The position numbers were made by a program, and so were the translations under genes. Shown in pieces: positions 30,840 through 39,163 of a stretch of DNA of 64,000 nt. Location: assembly GCA_020637515.1 (NCBI GenBank), contig JACKKG010000001.1, positions 2,944,501 to 3,008,500 of the forward strand. The letters run 5' to 3'. Source of the stretch: Rhodobacter sp. (GTDB lineage Bacteria; Pseudomonadota; Alphaproteobacteria; Rhodobacterales; Rhodobacteraceae). Position 1 is the stretch's first letter. Each line of letters starts with the position of its first letter. The notes beneath the pieces were generated by a model. It ran no database searches, was not told where the DNA came from, and saw only the letters and a list, made by a program, of their open reading frames with translations.

Positions 30840-33041
30840 TCAGCCGATGATCGCGTTCAGCGCCGCCGAAGGGCGCATCACGGCCGCCAGCTTGGCCGGG
30901 TCGGGCAGGTAGTAGCCCCCCAGATCGCCCGGCGTTCCCTCGCCGGCGTGCAGTTCGGCCAGGATCGTCGCCTCGCCGTCGGCCAGGGCCTTGGCGATGG
31001 GCGCGAAATGCGCGGCCAGCGCCGGGTCCTCGGTCTGCGCGGCCAGGGCCTCGGCCCAGTAGCGGGCGAACCAGTAATGCGAGGTGCGGTTGTCGTTCTG
31101 GCCGACCTTGCCCTGGGGGCTGTCCTCGTTGTCCAGGACCTTTTGCGTCGCCGCGTCCACCGCCGCGCCCAGAAGCGCCGCCTTGGGATTGTTGCGGCTT
31201 TCCGCCAGGAAGTTGAAGCTTTCACCCAGTGCGCAGAATTCCCCCAGGCTGTCCCAGCGCAGGTGGTTTTCCTCCTGCACCTGCTGGACATGCTTGGGCG
31301 CGGTGCCGCCGGCGCCGGTCTCGAACATGCCGCCGCCGTTCATCAGCTTGACGATCGACAGCATCTTGGCCGAGGTCCCCAGCTCCAGGATCGGGAACAG
31401 GTCGGTCAGGTAGTCGCGCAGCACGTTGCCGGTAATGGTGACGCAATCCTTGCCCGCGCGGATGGTTTCGAGCGTGAAGCGGGTCGCGGCGCGCGGGTCC
31501 AGGATCGGAATGTCGATGCCGGCTGCCTTCAGCGCGGGTTCGACGTATTTGATCAGTTCCGCGTCATGGGCGCGGTTCTTGTCCAGCCAGAAGGCCGCCG
31601 CCCCCGTGGCCCGGGTCCGCGCGATGCCCAGCTGGATCCAGTCCAGGATCGGCGCCTTTTTCGCGGTGGCCGAGCGCCAGATGTCGCCCGCCTCGACCGC
31701 GTGCTCGTGCAGCACCTCGCCCGAGGCCAGCACGATCCGTACGATGCCTTTGGACGGGATCTCGAAGGTGGTGGGGTGGCTGCCGTATTCCTCGGCCTTT
31801 TGCGCCATCAGCCCGACGTTCGAGGCCGCCCCCGCCGTTGTCACGTCAAGCGCGCCGGTTTCCTTGAAATACTTGATCGTCTCGTCATAAACGCAGGCAT
31901 AGGCGTTGTCGGGGATGCAGCATTTCGCATCCGCTTCCTTGCCGTCCGGGCCCCAGCCCTTGCCGCCGGCACGGATCACCGCCGGCATCGAGGCGTCGAT
32001 GATGACGTCCGAGGGCACGTGCAGGTTGGTGATCCCCTTGTCCGAGTTCACCATGTAAAGCGCCGGACGCGCGGCCATCGCGGCCTTGTAGTCGGCTTCC
32101 AGCGTGGCGTTGCCGGCGATCTTGCGTTCCAGGTCGCCCAGGCCCGAATTCGGATTCCAGCCCAGCGCGTCCAGCGCGGCGCCGTGCCTGGCGATGAAAT
32201 CCTCCAGCCAGACGCTGACGAAATGGCCGAACAGGATCGGGTCCGAGACCTTCATCATTGTGGCCTTCAGGTGCACCGAGAACAGGACACCCGGCGCGGT
32301 GGCGGCGATCTGCGCCTTGATGTAGGCCCTGAGCGCGCGCGCCGACAGGAAGGTCGCGTCCACGACCTCGCCCTCGGTGTATTTCAGGCCCGATTTCAGG
32401 ACCGTCTCGGTGCCGTCCGCCGCGCTGAACACGATCGAGGCCCCGCCGGCCTGCGCCGCGGTGATGGTCGCGGCCTTTTCATTCGCAAAGAAATCGTCGC
32501 CCGGCATCGAGGCGACATGCGTCTTGGAACCGGCGTCCCATTTGCCCATGCGGTGCGGGTGCGCCTTGGCATAGGCCTTGACCGCCTTGGCGGCGCGGCG
32601 GTCCGAGTTACCCTCGCGCAGGACCGGGTTCACGGCCGAGCCCTTGACCGCGTCATAGCGCGCCTTGATGTCCTTTTCGGCGTCGGTCGCGGGTTCGACC
32701 GGGTAATCGGGCACCGCGAATCCCTTGGATTGCAGTTCCTTGATCGCGGCGTTCAGCTGCGGCTGCGAGGCCGAGACGTTGGGCAGCTTGATGACATTGG
32801 CCGAGGGGGTCTTCACCAGTTCGCCCAGCCAGGCCAGGTCGTCGGAGACGCGCTGCGATTCGGTCAGGAAATCGGGAAACACCGCCAGGATGCGCCCGGC
32901 GACCGAGATGTCGCGCGTCTCGATGCTGACCCCCGCCGCCGAGGCAAAGGCGCGAATGATCGGTTCGAGCGAGGCGCGGGCCAGTTCCGGGGCCTCGTCA
33001 ACCTTGGTATAGATGATGTCGGGCGTGTTCGTGTCGGCCAT
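30840..33041 (-). CDS. icd: NADP-dependent isocitrate dehydrogenase, monomeric type
   Basis: This 733-aa TCA-cycle enzyme belongs to the monomeric IDH-II family (about 740 aa), unrelated in length to the 45-kDa dimeric form. It starts [20 protein letters not shown]. Other conserved segments are [43 protein letters not shown]-like [15 protein letters not shown] and [18 protein letters not shown]. It is a single gene with a terminator at 30793-30814. The upstream region holds a TTGACG on the same strand and a GTATAC-containing inverted motif. Confidence 0.96.
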   Translation of the reverse strand: MADTNTPDIIYTKVDEAPELARASLEPIIRAFASAAGVSIETRDISVAGRILAVFPDFLTESQRVSDDLAWLGELVKTPSANVIKLPNVSASQPQLNAAIKELQSKGFAVPDYPVEPATDAEKDIKARYDAVKGSAVNPVLREGNSDRRAAKAVKAYAKAHPHRMGKWDAGSKTHVASMPGDDFFANEKAATITAAQAGGASIVFSAADGTETVLKSGLKYTEGEVVDATFLSARALRAYIKAQIAATAPGVLFSVHLKATMMKVSDPILFGHFVSVWLEDFIARHGAALDALGWNPNSGLGDLERKIAGNATLEADYKAAMAARPALYMVNSDKGITNLHVPSDVIIDASMPAVIRAGGKGWGPDGKEADAKCCIPDNAYACVYDETIKYFKETGALDVTTAGAASNVGLMAQKAEEYGSHPTTFEIPSKGIVRIVLASGEVLHEHAVEAGDIWRSATAKKAPILDWIQLGIARTRATGAAAFWLDKNRAHDAELIKYVEPALKAAGIDIPILDPRAATRFTLETIRAGKDCVTITGNVLRDYLTDLFPILELGTSAKMLSIVKLMNGGGMFETGAGGTAPKHVQQVQEENHLRWDSLGEFCALGESFNFLAESRNNPKAALLGAAVDAATQKVLDNEDSPQGKVGQNDNRTSHYWFARYWAEALAAQTEDPALAAHFAPIAKALADGEATILAELHAGEGTPGDLGGYYLPDPAKLAAVMRPSAALNAIIG

Positions 33042-33167
33042 CGCTGGGTCCTTCCTGAAACGGGGTCATCGGGACGGCCAGCACGGCCGGACCCGGGCGC
33101 CTGAGAATCGACCGGCAAGCCTGCGGCCGCCGCTCGTTGCCCGCTCTCTCGCGCAAATGCGGCGCTG

Positions 33168-33198
33168 CGTCAAGCCTATTGTGTGCAATGGTATACAC
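33168..33198 (-). promoter_or_regulatory. icd upstream control region
   Basis: On the minus strand TTGACG (33173-33168) is a good -35 hexamer, though no strong -10 follows. Just upstream lies an imperfect inverted element at 33178-33198 with half-sites GTGTGCAAT and GTATACAC. GntR-type regulators often bind GTATAC-centred sites; this is only a suggestion. Confidence 0.3.
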
Positions 33199-33250
33199 TT
33201 CGGGACGGCGCCCCGCGCGCCCCGCCGGAAACGGCGCCGCGGCGCCCGCG

Positions 33251-35035
33251 CTAGGTGTCCTCGCGGCCCCCGAATTGCAGCGCGTGCAGGCGCGCGTAGC
33301 TGCCGCGCAGCGCCAGAAGCGTGGCGTGGTCGCCCTCTTCGATGACGCGCCCTGCCTCCATCACCACGATCTTGTCGGCGCGCCGGATGGTGGACAGGCG
33401 GTGCGCGATGACCAGCGTCGTGCGCCCCTGCCCCAGCCCGTCCAGCGCCTGCTGCACCAGCGATTCCGAGCGCGCGTCCAGCGCCGAGGTCGCCTCGTCC
33501 AGCAGCAGCACCGGCGAGGATCGGAGCAGCGCCCGCGCAATCGCCACCCGCTGCCGCTGCCCGCCCGACAACGCCGATCCACGCGGTCCGACCCGGGTAT
33601 CCAGGCCCTGCGGCAGACCGGGCAGGAACTCGTCCACATGGGCGGCGCGGATCGCCTCCATCAGGCGATCGTCGGGCACGTCGGTGGCATTCAGAACGAT
33701 GTTGTCGCGCAGGGTTTCGTCGAACAGCGCACTGTCCTGGGCAACCACGGCGAATTGCGCCCGCAGCCCGGCCAGGTCCATGCGGCGGATATCCTGTCCG
33801 CCCAGGGTGATGCGCCCCGACTGCGGATCCGCCAGACGCGTCAGCAGCGTGAAGACCGTGGATTTCCCCGCCCCCGAGGGGCCGACCAGCGCAGTCGTCT
33901 TGCCGGCCTCGGCCACCAGCGAAAAATCGTGCAGAACCGGGTCCGCGCCATAGCCGAAGGTCACGCCCTCAAAGCGGATTTCCTCGTGCCCCGGCGCGGG
34001 CAAGGGGGCGCAGGGCGCAGCGGGCTGGGTGATCGTCGGTTGCACCTGCAACAGCCGGTGGATCCGCTCGAGGCTGGCCAGCACGTTCTGCCATGCCCCC
34101 GACAGCGCGCCCAGCCGGCGCAGGGGCTCGAACAGAAAGGCGATGGCGGCAAAAAAGGACATGAATTCGCCCACCGTGCGCTCGCCGCCGGCGATCTGGC
34201 TGCCGGCGAAGACCAGCACCAGCGCAAAGCCGGGCGCGGCCACCAGATCCGACATCGACCCCATCGCCGCCTGCCCGCCCGCGGTGCGGGTGCGCGCCTT
34301 GACAAAGGCATTCAGCGTGTTGCGCAGGCGGCCGGTTTCATGCGCTTCCAGCCCGCCGCGCTGGATCGTCACGACGCCGTGGAAGATCTCGTCCAGCCGG
34401 GTCGAGGCCGCGGCCGAGGCCTCGCGCGCGGCGATGCCCATGCGGCGCACCTGCTTTTGCAGCAGCGCCGCCGGCAGCACCAGCAGCGGCGCGCCGGCCA
34501 GCGCGATCACCGTCCAGCGCCAGTCCGTCCACAGCGCAACCGCCAGCAGCGAGGCAATCGAGATCACATCGCGCACCAGCCCGGGCAGGATCTGCGCGTA
34601 AATCACCGCCAGTTCCTGCGTGTCGCCGCGCACGCGGTCGATCAGATGGCCTGGGGGGTGTTCATGGTGAAACGCCTGGTCCAGCCGCACCAGATGCTCG
34701 GTCATCTGCGCCTGTAGCCCGGTGGTGGTGCGTTCGGCCGTATAGGCCAGGATCGTCTTGTAAAGGAACGCGGTGGTCGCGCGGATGACAAAGGTCCCGG
34801 CAAAGGCCAGCGCGATCCACAGCACGCGCGCCGACTGCCCCTCGACCAGGACCTGGTCGAACATCGGCTTCAACAGCGCGCTCAGCGCCCCGACCATTGA
34901 CCCGTCAAAGGCCATGAACACGAAGGCGATCAGAAGCCAGGGGATCTGCGCGCGGATATGGCCGGACCACAACCAGCGCGCCAGCATCCGGTCATGCGCG
35001 CGATCGCGGTTTCGGGACGGGTCCTGTTCGGGCAT
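33251..35035 (-). CDS. MsbA-like ABC exporter (fused permease and ATPase)
   Basis: This 594-aa half-transporter has about six N-terminal helices (LLIAFVFMAFDGSMVGAL onward). The ATPase domain starts near residue 345, with Walker A VGPSGAGKST, signature LSGGQRQRVAIAR, Walker B VLLLDEATSALD and the H-loop VIAHRLST. The family exports lipid A precursors, lipids or drugs as a homodimer. The closest pattern is MsbA-type lipid exporter. The start MPEQDPSRNRDRAHDRM is preferred to an upstream in-frame codon. It is monocistronic; the hairpin at 35146 lies upstream. Confidence 0.88.
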   Translation of the reverse strand: MPEQDPSRNRDRAHDRMLARWLWSGHIRAQIPWLLIAFVFMAFDGSMVGALSALLKPMFDQVLVEGQSARVLWIALAFAGTFVIRATTAFLYKTILAYTAERTTTGLQAQMTEHLVRLDQAFHHEHPPGHLIDRVRGDTQELAVIYAQILPGLVRDVISIASLLAVALWTDWRWTVIALAGAPLLVLPAALLQKQVRRMGIAAREASAAASTRLDEIFHGVVTIQRGGLEAHETGRLRNTLNAFVKARTRTAGGQAAMGSMSDLVAAPGFALVLVFAGSQIAGGERTVGEFMSFFAAIAFLFEPLRRLGALSGAWQNVLASLERIHRLLQVQPTITQPAAPCAPLPAPGHEEIRFEGVTFGYGADPVLHDFSLVAEAGKTTALVGPSGAGKSTVFTLLTRLADPQSGRITLGGQDIRRMDLAGLRAQFAVVAQDSALFDETLRDNIVLNATDVPDDRLMEAIRAAHVDEFLPGLPQGLDTRVGPRGSALSGGQRQRVAIARALLRSSPVLLLDEATSALDARSESLVQQALDGLGQGRTTLVIAHRLSTIRRADKIVVMEAGRVIEEGDHATLLALRGSYARLHALQFGGREDT

Positions 35036-35145
35036 GAAGGGGGGCCTCGGGCTGGGGTCGCCCGGGTCTATAGCGCGTTCGCCCGGCAAGGGGAACCGCT
35101 GCCGCGCGGACGGTGCGGAGCCGGGGGCCCGGCCGGGCGGGGGAA

Positions 35146-35170
35146 CAGGGGCGCGCCGGGCGCGCCCCTG
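35146..35170 (-). terminator. Hairpin downstream of the flavin reductase gene
   Basis: CAGGGGCGCG and CGCGCCCCTG form a perfect 10-bp stem with a 5-base loop, 7 bp past the stop of the leftward flavin reductase gene. Only two T residues follow, so termination would rely on the stem. Confidence 0.5.
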
Positions 35171-35176
35171 CCGGTG

Positions 35177-35656
35177 TCAGCCCTCCATCGGGCGGAAGGC
35201 GCCGTTCCAGTAGGCCAGCGCGCTGACCTCGTCGGCCAGGCGGATCGCCCGGACCTCGCCCACGACGATCGAATGCGTCTCGCGGTCGATCATCTCGGCC
35301 AGGGCACAGTCGAAGGCAATGACCGCATCCTTGAGCAGAAGCGCGCCGGTTTCCGCCGTCACCCACTCGGCCCCGTCGTAACGGTCGGCGCCCTTGACGC
35401 CGCCGAAGCCGGCGAAGCGCTGCGCCAGCGCCTGGTGCCCCGCCCCCAGCGACGACCAGCCGAAGCAGCCGTAGCGACGGAACAAGGGCCAGGCCGAGGC
35501 CCCCTTGTTCACGCAAAACAGCACCTGCGCCGGGTCCGCGCTGAGCGACACGCCCGAGGTCACGACCAGCCCCGAGCGGTCCTCGCCCGTGCCGACCGAG
35601 ATCGCCGTGCAATGGCCGATCAGGCGGCGCATCGCGCGGGTGAAGTCGCCGGTCAT
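35177..35656 (-). CDS. Flavin reductase-like domain protein
   Basis: This 159-aa protein of the HpaC/RutF-type flavin reductase family reduces FMN with NAD(P)H to supply a partner monooxygenase. The pattern is FTRAMRRLIGHCTAISVGTG, then GLVVTSGVSLSADPAQVLFC, then a C-terminal HSIVVGEVRAIRL with the conserved His. Its start lies 1 bp after the stop of the LLM monooxygenase gene (35658), strongly suggesting a two-component system in one operon. Confidence 0.85.
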   Translation of the reverse strand: MTGDFTRAMRRLIGHCTAISVGTGEDRSGLVVTSGVSLSADPAQVLFCVNKGASAWPLFRRYGCFGWSSLGAGHQALAQRFAGFGGVKGADRYDGAEWVTAETGALLLKDAVIAFDCALAEMIDRETHSIVVGEVRAIRLADEVSALAYWNGAFRPMEG

Positions 35657-35657
35657 G

Positions 35658-36746
35658 TCAGCGAATCCCCGCCTTGGCCAGCAGCGGCAGCACCTCGTCG
35701 CGGAAATAGGGGAATTCGGCGACGTAATCGACGAAGGACAGCGTCGTGCCGGCGAATCCGGTCTCGTGCAGGGCGATCATCCGTTCGGCCACCTGCGCCG
35801 GCGTTCCGATCAGCGGGAAGCCGCCGTGGCCCAGCGCCATCAGGTTGCGGATCTGGGCCAGCAGATCGTGCGGGAAGCTTTGCGCATGGGCGAATTGCAG
35901 GTTCACCAGATTGTCCACCGCGGGCCAGTCGATCTGGCTCATGATCTGGTCGTGATACTCCTGCGCCTCGGCCTCGGTCGGGCGGCAGATGACATGGCTG
36001 AAGGTCAGCACGCCGATCTCGCGCCCCTTGGCCGCCGCCTGTTCCTTGAGCGCCTGGATCTCGGTTCTGGACCGATCCAGGTCGATCGCCGGGGTGAACA
36101 GGTAATTGGCGTTGCGGGTGGCGAATTCACGGCCGAGTTCGGACCCGGCGGCGTTCAGGATCGGCACCGCGCCGTTGACCGGCCAGGGATCGCCCTTGAC
36201 GCCCTTCAGGTGGAAATTCTGGCCGTCCCAGTCGAAATGCTCGCGGCTTTGCCACAGCTTGCGGATCACGTCATACCATTCCTGCGCGTAGCCATAGCGC
36301 GTCTCGTGATCGTCGGGCAGGGTCAGGCCCAGGGCCTCGTATTCGGGCTTGTTCCAGCCCGCGACGATGTTGAGCCCGGCGCGCCCGTGGCCCACCTGAT
36401 CCATGGTCGCGATCTGCTTTGCGACCACGACCGGGTGGTTGGCCGAGGTGTGGATCGTCGCGAACACCGTGAGGTTGCGGGTCGAGGCCAGCAGCGCCGT
36501 CGCCCAGGTGACGGTCTCCAGCACGCCGCCGTGGAAATCCGTCTCGCCGCCGTAACCGATCCAGCGGGCGATCGGCAGCATGAAGTCGATGCCCGCGTCA
36601 TCGAGCATCCGCGCCAGCGTCAGGTTGTTTTCCCAGCTGTTGACCCAGCGTTCGGGCGCCTTGCTGACGGTCATGCCCGACGAGCAGTTCGTCGAGAACG
36701 TGCCCAGCTTGAACCCGGCCTTCTGCATCATCTTGTTCGTTGTCAT
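35658..36746 (-). CDS. LLM-class flavin-dependent monooxygenase (RutA/SsuD-like)
   Basis: This 362-aa luciferase-like monooxygenase has features of the RutA/alkanesulfonate monooxygenase branch. These are ARWIGYGGETDFHGGVLETV, HPVVVAKQIATMDQVGHGRA, LNIVAGWNKPEYEALGL and a late GHGGFPLIGTPAQVAERM. It would use FMNH2 from the adjacent reductase. The substrate is unknown; RutA opens pyrimidine rings, but no rut genes are seen, so amine, sulfonate or heterocycle oxidation remains open. It is divergent from a winged-helix regulator. Confidence 0.85.
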   Translation of the reverse strand: MTTNKMMQKAGFKLGTFSTNCSSGMTVSKAPERWVNSWENNLTLARMLDDAGIDFMLPIARWIGYGGETDFHGGVLETVTWATALLASTRNLTVFATIHTSANHPVVVAKQIATMDQVGHGRAGLNIVAGWNKPEYEALGLTLPDDHETRYGYAQEWYDVIRKLWQSREHFDWDGQNFHLKGVKGDPWPVNGAVPILNAAGSELGREFATRNANYLFTPAIDLDRSRTEIQALKEQAAAKGREIGVLTFSHVICRPTEAEAQEYHDQIMSQIDWPAVDNLVNLQFAHAQSFPHDLLAQIRNLMALGHGGFPLIGTPAQVAERMIALHETGFAGTTLSFVDYVAEFPYFRDEVLPLLAKAGIR

Positions 36747-36759
36747 TGGTCGTCTCCCG

Positions 36760-36830
36760 TTTTGGTTAGAGTTTTGATTCCAAGTTTGCCTTGATTTTTT
36801 ATTTGAAACCTAAAATTCGACTCGGCCTTG
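36760..36830. promoter_or_regulatory. AT-rich divergent promoter region of the monooxygenase operon
   Basis: This stretch is visibly AT-rich in an otherwise very GC-rich window, with TTGATTTTTTATTTGAAACC followed by TAAAATTCGA. TAAAAT at 36811-36816 is a good -10 for the rightward winged-helix gene. Candidate -35 hexamers TTGCCT and TTGATT lie upstream at non-ideal spacing. It probably contains overlapping divergent promoters and the regulator's operator. Confidence 0.45.
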
Positions 36831-36881
36831 TGTCAACAGAATTTGCGAGGCACCCTGCCCCCGCGGGCAACGGAGGCGAAG

Positions 36882-37547
36882 GTGACGCGAAAACCGGCAG
36901 ACAAGAACGCACCGAGGCCCGGCACGGTCGCGCGGTCAACGGACGACCGGGACGCAGCCGTGCGCGAAACGGGCGTGCGCGAAACAGGCGGGCGCAAGGC
37001 GGCGCGCGGCGGCGCGGCACCGGATGGCAAGGGCGGCAAGGCGCTGGATTTCACCTGGCACCTGTCGGCCGATCCGGCCGAGATCGCGACGACCGAACTG
37101 GAATTCGCCCTGATGCGCAGTTTCGAAAGTTTCGGGCGCTGGCAGGCGGAATGCCTGATCTCGGCCTCGGGGCTGACGCTGAGCGGGCCCGAGAACGCGA
37201 TGCTGCACATCATCCGCATGAACGACCGCGCCAAGTCGATCAAGGAACTGGCGCGCCTGACGAACCGCGACGACATCCCCAACATCCAGTATTCGCTGCG
37301 CAAGATGGTGGCCGACGGTCTGGTGGTGAAACAGGGCACCAGCCGCACCGGCGTGACCTATGGCGCGACCGAAAGGGGGCGCGCGGCGACCGACGCCTAC
37401 GCCCGCATCCGCCGCGCTCTGCTGGTCGGCGAACTGGACGCGCTGCCCGATTTCGCCGCGCGCATGGCCGAGGCGACGCGGGTTCTGAACACCCTGTCGG
37501 GTTTCTACGAAGAAGCCGCGCGCGTGGCCGCGACCCATCGGCGCTGA
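36882..37547 (+). CDS. MarR-like winged-helix regulator
   Basis: This 221-aa protein starts at GTG 36882, preceded by GGAGGCGA; an upstream in-frame TTG lacks a ribosome-binding site. The first 55 residues are a low-complexity Arg/Gly/Thr-rich tail. The rest is a winged helix of the predicted MarR type (LTLSGPENAMLHIIRMNDRA, then NIQYSLRKMVADGLVVKQGT). It is divergent from the monooxygenase/reductase pair and likely controls it. The repeated RETGVRETGGR in the tail is unusual. Confidence 0.75.
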   Translation: MTRKPADKNAPRPGTVARSTDDRDAAVRETGVRETGGRKAARGGAAPDGKGGKALDFTWHLSADPAEIATTELEFALMRSFESFGRWQAECLISASGLTLSGPENAMLHIIRMNDRAKSIKELARLTNRDDIPNIQYSLRKMVADGLVVKQGTSRTGVTYGATERGRAATDAYARIRRALLVGELDALPDFAARMAEATRVLNTLSGFYEEAARVAATHRR

Positions 37548-37600
37548 GCCGCCCCCCGAGGCACGGCCAAAGGGGGGGCAAGGGGCTCGGCCCCCCGGGG

Positions 37601-37640
37601 CGGCTTGCGGCGGTTGGCGGCGGCTTGCGGCGGCTTGCCG
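37601..37640. repeat. Four tandem 10-bp repeats upstream of proS
   Basis: Four consecutive 10-base units CGGCTTGCGG, CGGTTGGCGG, CGGCTTGCGG and CGGCTTGCCG end 53 bp before the proS ATG. The 10-bp period keeps the repeats on one face of the helix. Confidence 0.6.
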
Positions 37641-37693
37641 GGCGCGTGCCTTTCGCCTAGACAGTCCGCAATCCGTCAGTCCAGAGGCACGCC

Positions 37694-39034
37694 ATGCGTT
37701 TGAGCCGCTATTTCCTCCCCGTTCTCAAGGAAAATCCCGCCGAGGCGCAGATCGTCTCGCACCGGTTGATGCTGCGTGCGGGGATGATCCGCCAGCAGGC
37801 CGCCGGCATCTATTCCTGGCTGCCGCTGGGCTACCGCGTGCTGCGCCGGATCGAGCAGATCGTGCACGAGGAACAGCAGCGCGCGGGCCATATCCCGCTG
37901 TTGATGCCGACGCTGCAACCCGCCGATCTTTGGCGCGAATCCGGTCGCTATGACGACTACGGCCAGGAAATGCTGCGCATCAAGGACCGCCACGAGCGCG
38001 ACATGCTCTATGGTCCGACGAACGAGGAGATGATCACCGACATCTTCCGCGCCCATGTCGGCAGCTACAAGGACCTGCCGCTGACGCTGTATCATATCCA
38101 GTGGAAATTCCGCGACGAGGTGCGCCCGCGGTTCGGCGTGATGCGCGGACGCGAATTCCTGATGAAGGACGGCTATACGTTCGACATCGACAAGGACGCC
38201 GCGCTGCACGCCTACAACCGCCACATGGTCAGCTATCTGCGCACCTACGAGCGCATGGGCTTGACCGCGATTCCGATGCGCGCGGCCTCGGGTCCGATCG
38301 GCGGCGACAACACGCATGAATTCCTGGTGCTGGCCCAGACCGGCGAGAGCGAAGTCTTCTACGACGACCGCGTGGTGGACCTGAAACTGGGCGAGCGCAG
38401 CGTCGATTACGATGACCGCGCCGCGGTCGAGGCGGTCTGCGAGGAATTCACCACGCTCTACGCGCGCACCGACGAGACCCACGACCCGGCCCTGTTCGAC
38501 GGGATCCCCGAGGCCCACCGCAAGGTCGGCCGCGGCATCGAGGTGGGCCAGATCTTCTATTTCGGCACCAAGTATTCCGAACCGATGGGCGCCGTCGTCG
38601 TCAACGACAAGGGCGAGCGGGTGCCGGTGCACATGGGCTCGCACGGGATCGGCGTCAGCCGGTTGCTGGGCGCGATCATCGAGGCCAGTCACGACGACAA
38701 GGGCATCATCTGGCCCGAGGGGGTGACGCCCTTCCACGCCGGCATCGTCAACCTGAAGCAGGGGGACGGGGCGGCGGACGCGGCCTGCGAGGCGCTCTAT
38801 GCCGCGCTGGCGGGGCATGGGCTGGAGGCGCTTTATGACGACCGCAACGAGCGCGCGGGCGCGAAATTCGCCACCATGGATCTGATCGGTCTGCCGTGGC
38901 GCATCACCGTGGGTCCGCGCGGGCTGGAGCGGGGCGTGGTCGAACTGACCAGCCGCCGCACCGGCGTGAGCGAGGACCTGTCCCCCGAGGCGGCGGTCGC
39001 GCGGTTGGTGCAGATCTACGCGGCACATCGGTGA
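37694..39034 (+). CDS. proS: Prolyl-tRNA synthetase (short type without editing insert)
   Basis: This 446-aa class II synthetase charges tRNA-Pro. It starts [20 protein letters not shown]. Motif 1 region is [20 protein letters not shown], motif 2 is [20 protein letters not shown] and motif 3 is the [15 protein letters not shown] region. The bacterial editing (YbaK-like) insert between motifs 2 and 3 is absent, as usual for alphaproteobacterial ProRS of about 440 aa. The anticodon-binding domain lies at about 350-446. Confidence 0.95.
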   Translation: MRLSRYFLPVLKENPAEAQIVSHRLMLRAGMIRQQAAGIYSWLPLGYRVLRRIEQIVHEEQQRAGHIPLLMPTLQPADLWRESGRYDDYGQEMLRIKDRHERDMLYGPTNEEMITDIFRAHVGSYKDLPLTLYHIQWKFRDEVRPRFGVMRGREFLMKDGYTFDIDKDAALHAYNRHMVSYLRTYERMGLTAIPMRAASGPIGGDNTHEFLVLAQTGESEVFYDDRVVDLKLGERSVDYDDRAAVEAVCEEFTTLYARTDETHDPALFDGIPEAHRKVGRGIEVGQIFYFGTKYSEPMGAVVVNDKGERVPVHMGSHGIGVSRLLGAIIEASHDDKGIIWPEGVTPFHAGIVNLKQGDGAADAACEALYAALAGHGLEALYDDRNERAGAKFATMDLIGLPWRITVGPRGLERGVVELTSRRTGVSEDLSPEAAVARLVQIYAAHR

Positions 39035-39039
39035 GGGCG

Positions 39040-39129
39040 CGGCGGGGGCTGCCGCCCCCGCACCCCCGCTTCAAGGGGGGCACGCCCCCCTTGAAAATCC
39101 CCGTGCGTATTTCGGACAAGATGATGGGG
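39040..39129 (+). repeat. Composite intergenic repeat, class B tail (copy 2)
   Basis: A GGCGGGGG...CCCCCG hairpin is followed by a perfect TCAAGGGGGG/CCCCCCTTGA stem with a 4-base loop (39071-39094). The tail GTGCGTATTTCGGACAAGAT then GATGGGGC (39102-39129) differs from the 28-kb copy at one position. It sits between convergent proS and the kinase gene. Confidence 0.65.
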
Positions 39130-39163
39130 CGCCGTGCGGATTGCCCCGTTCGCGTTGCCCGGG

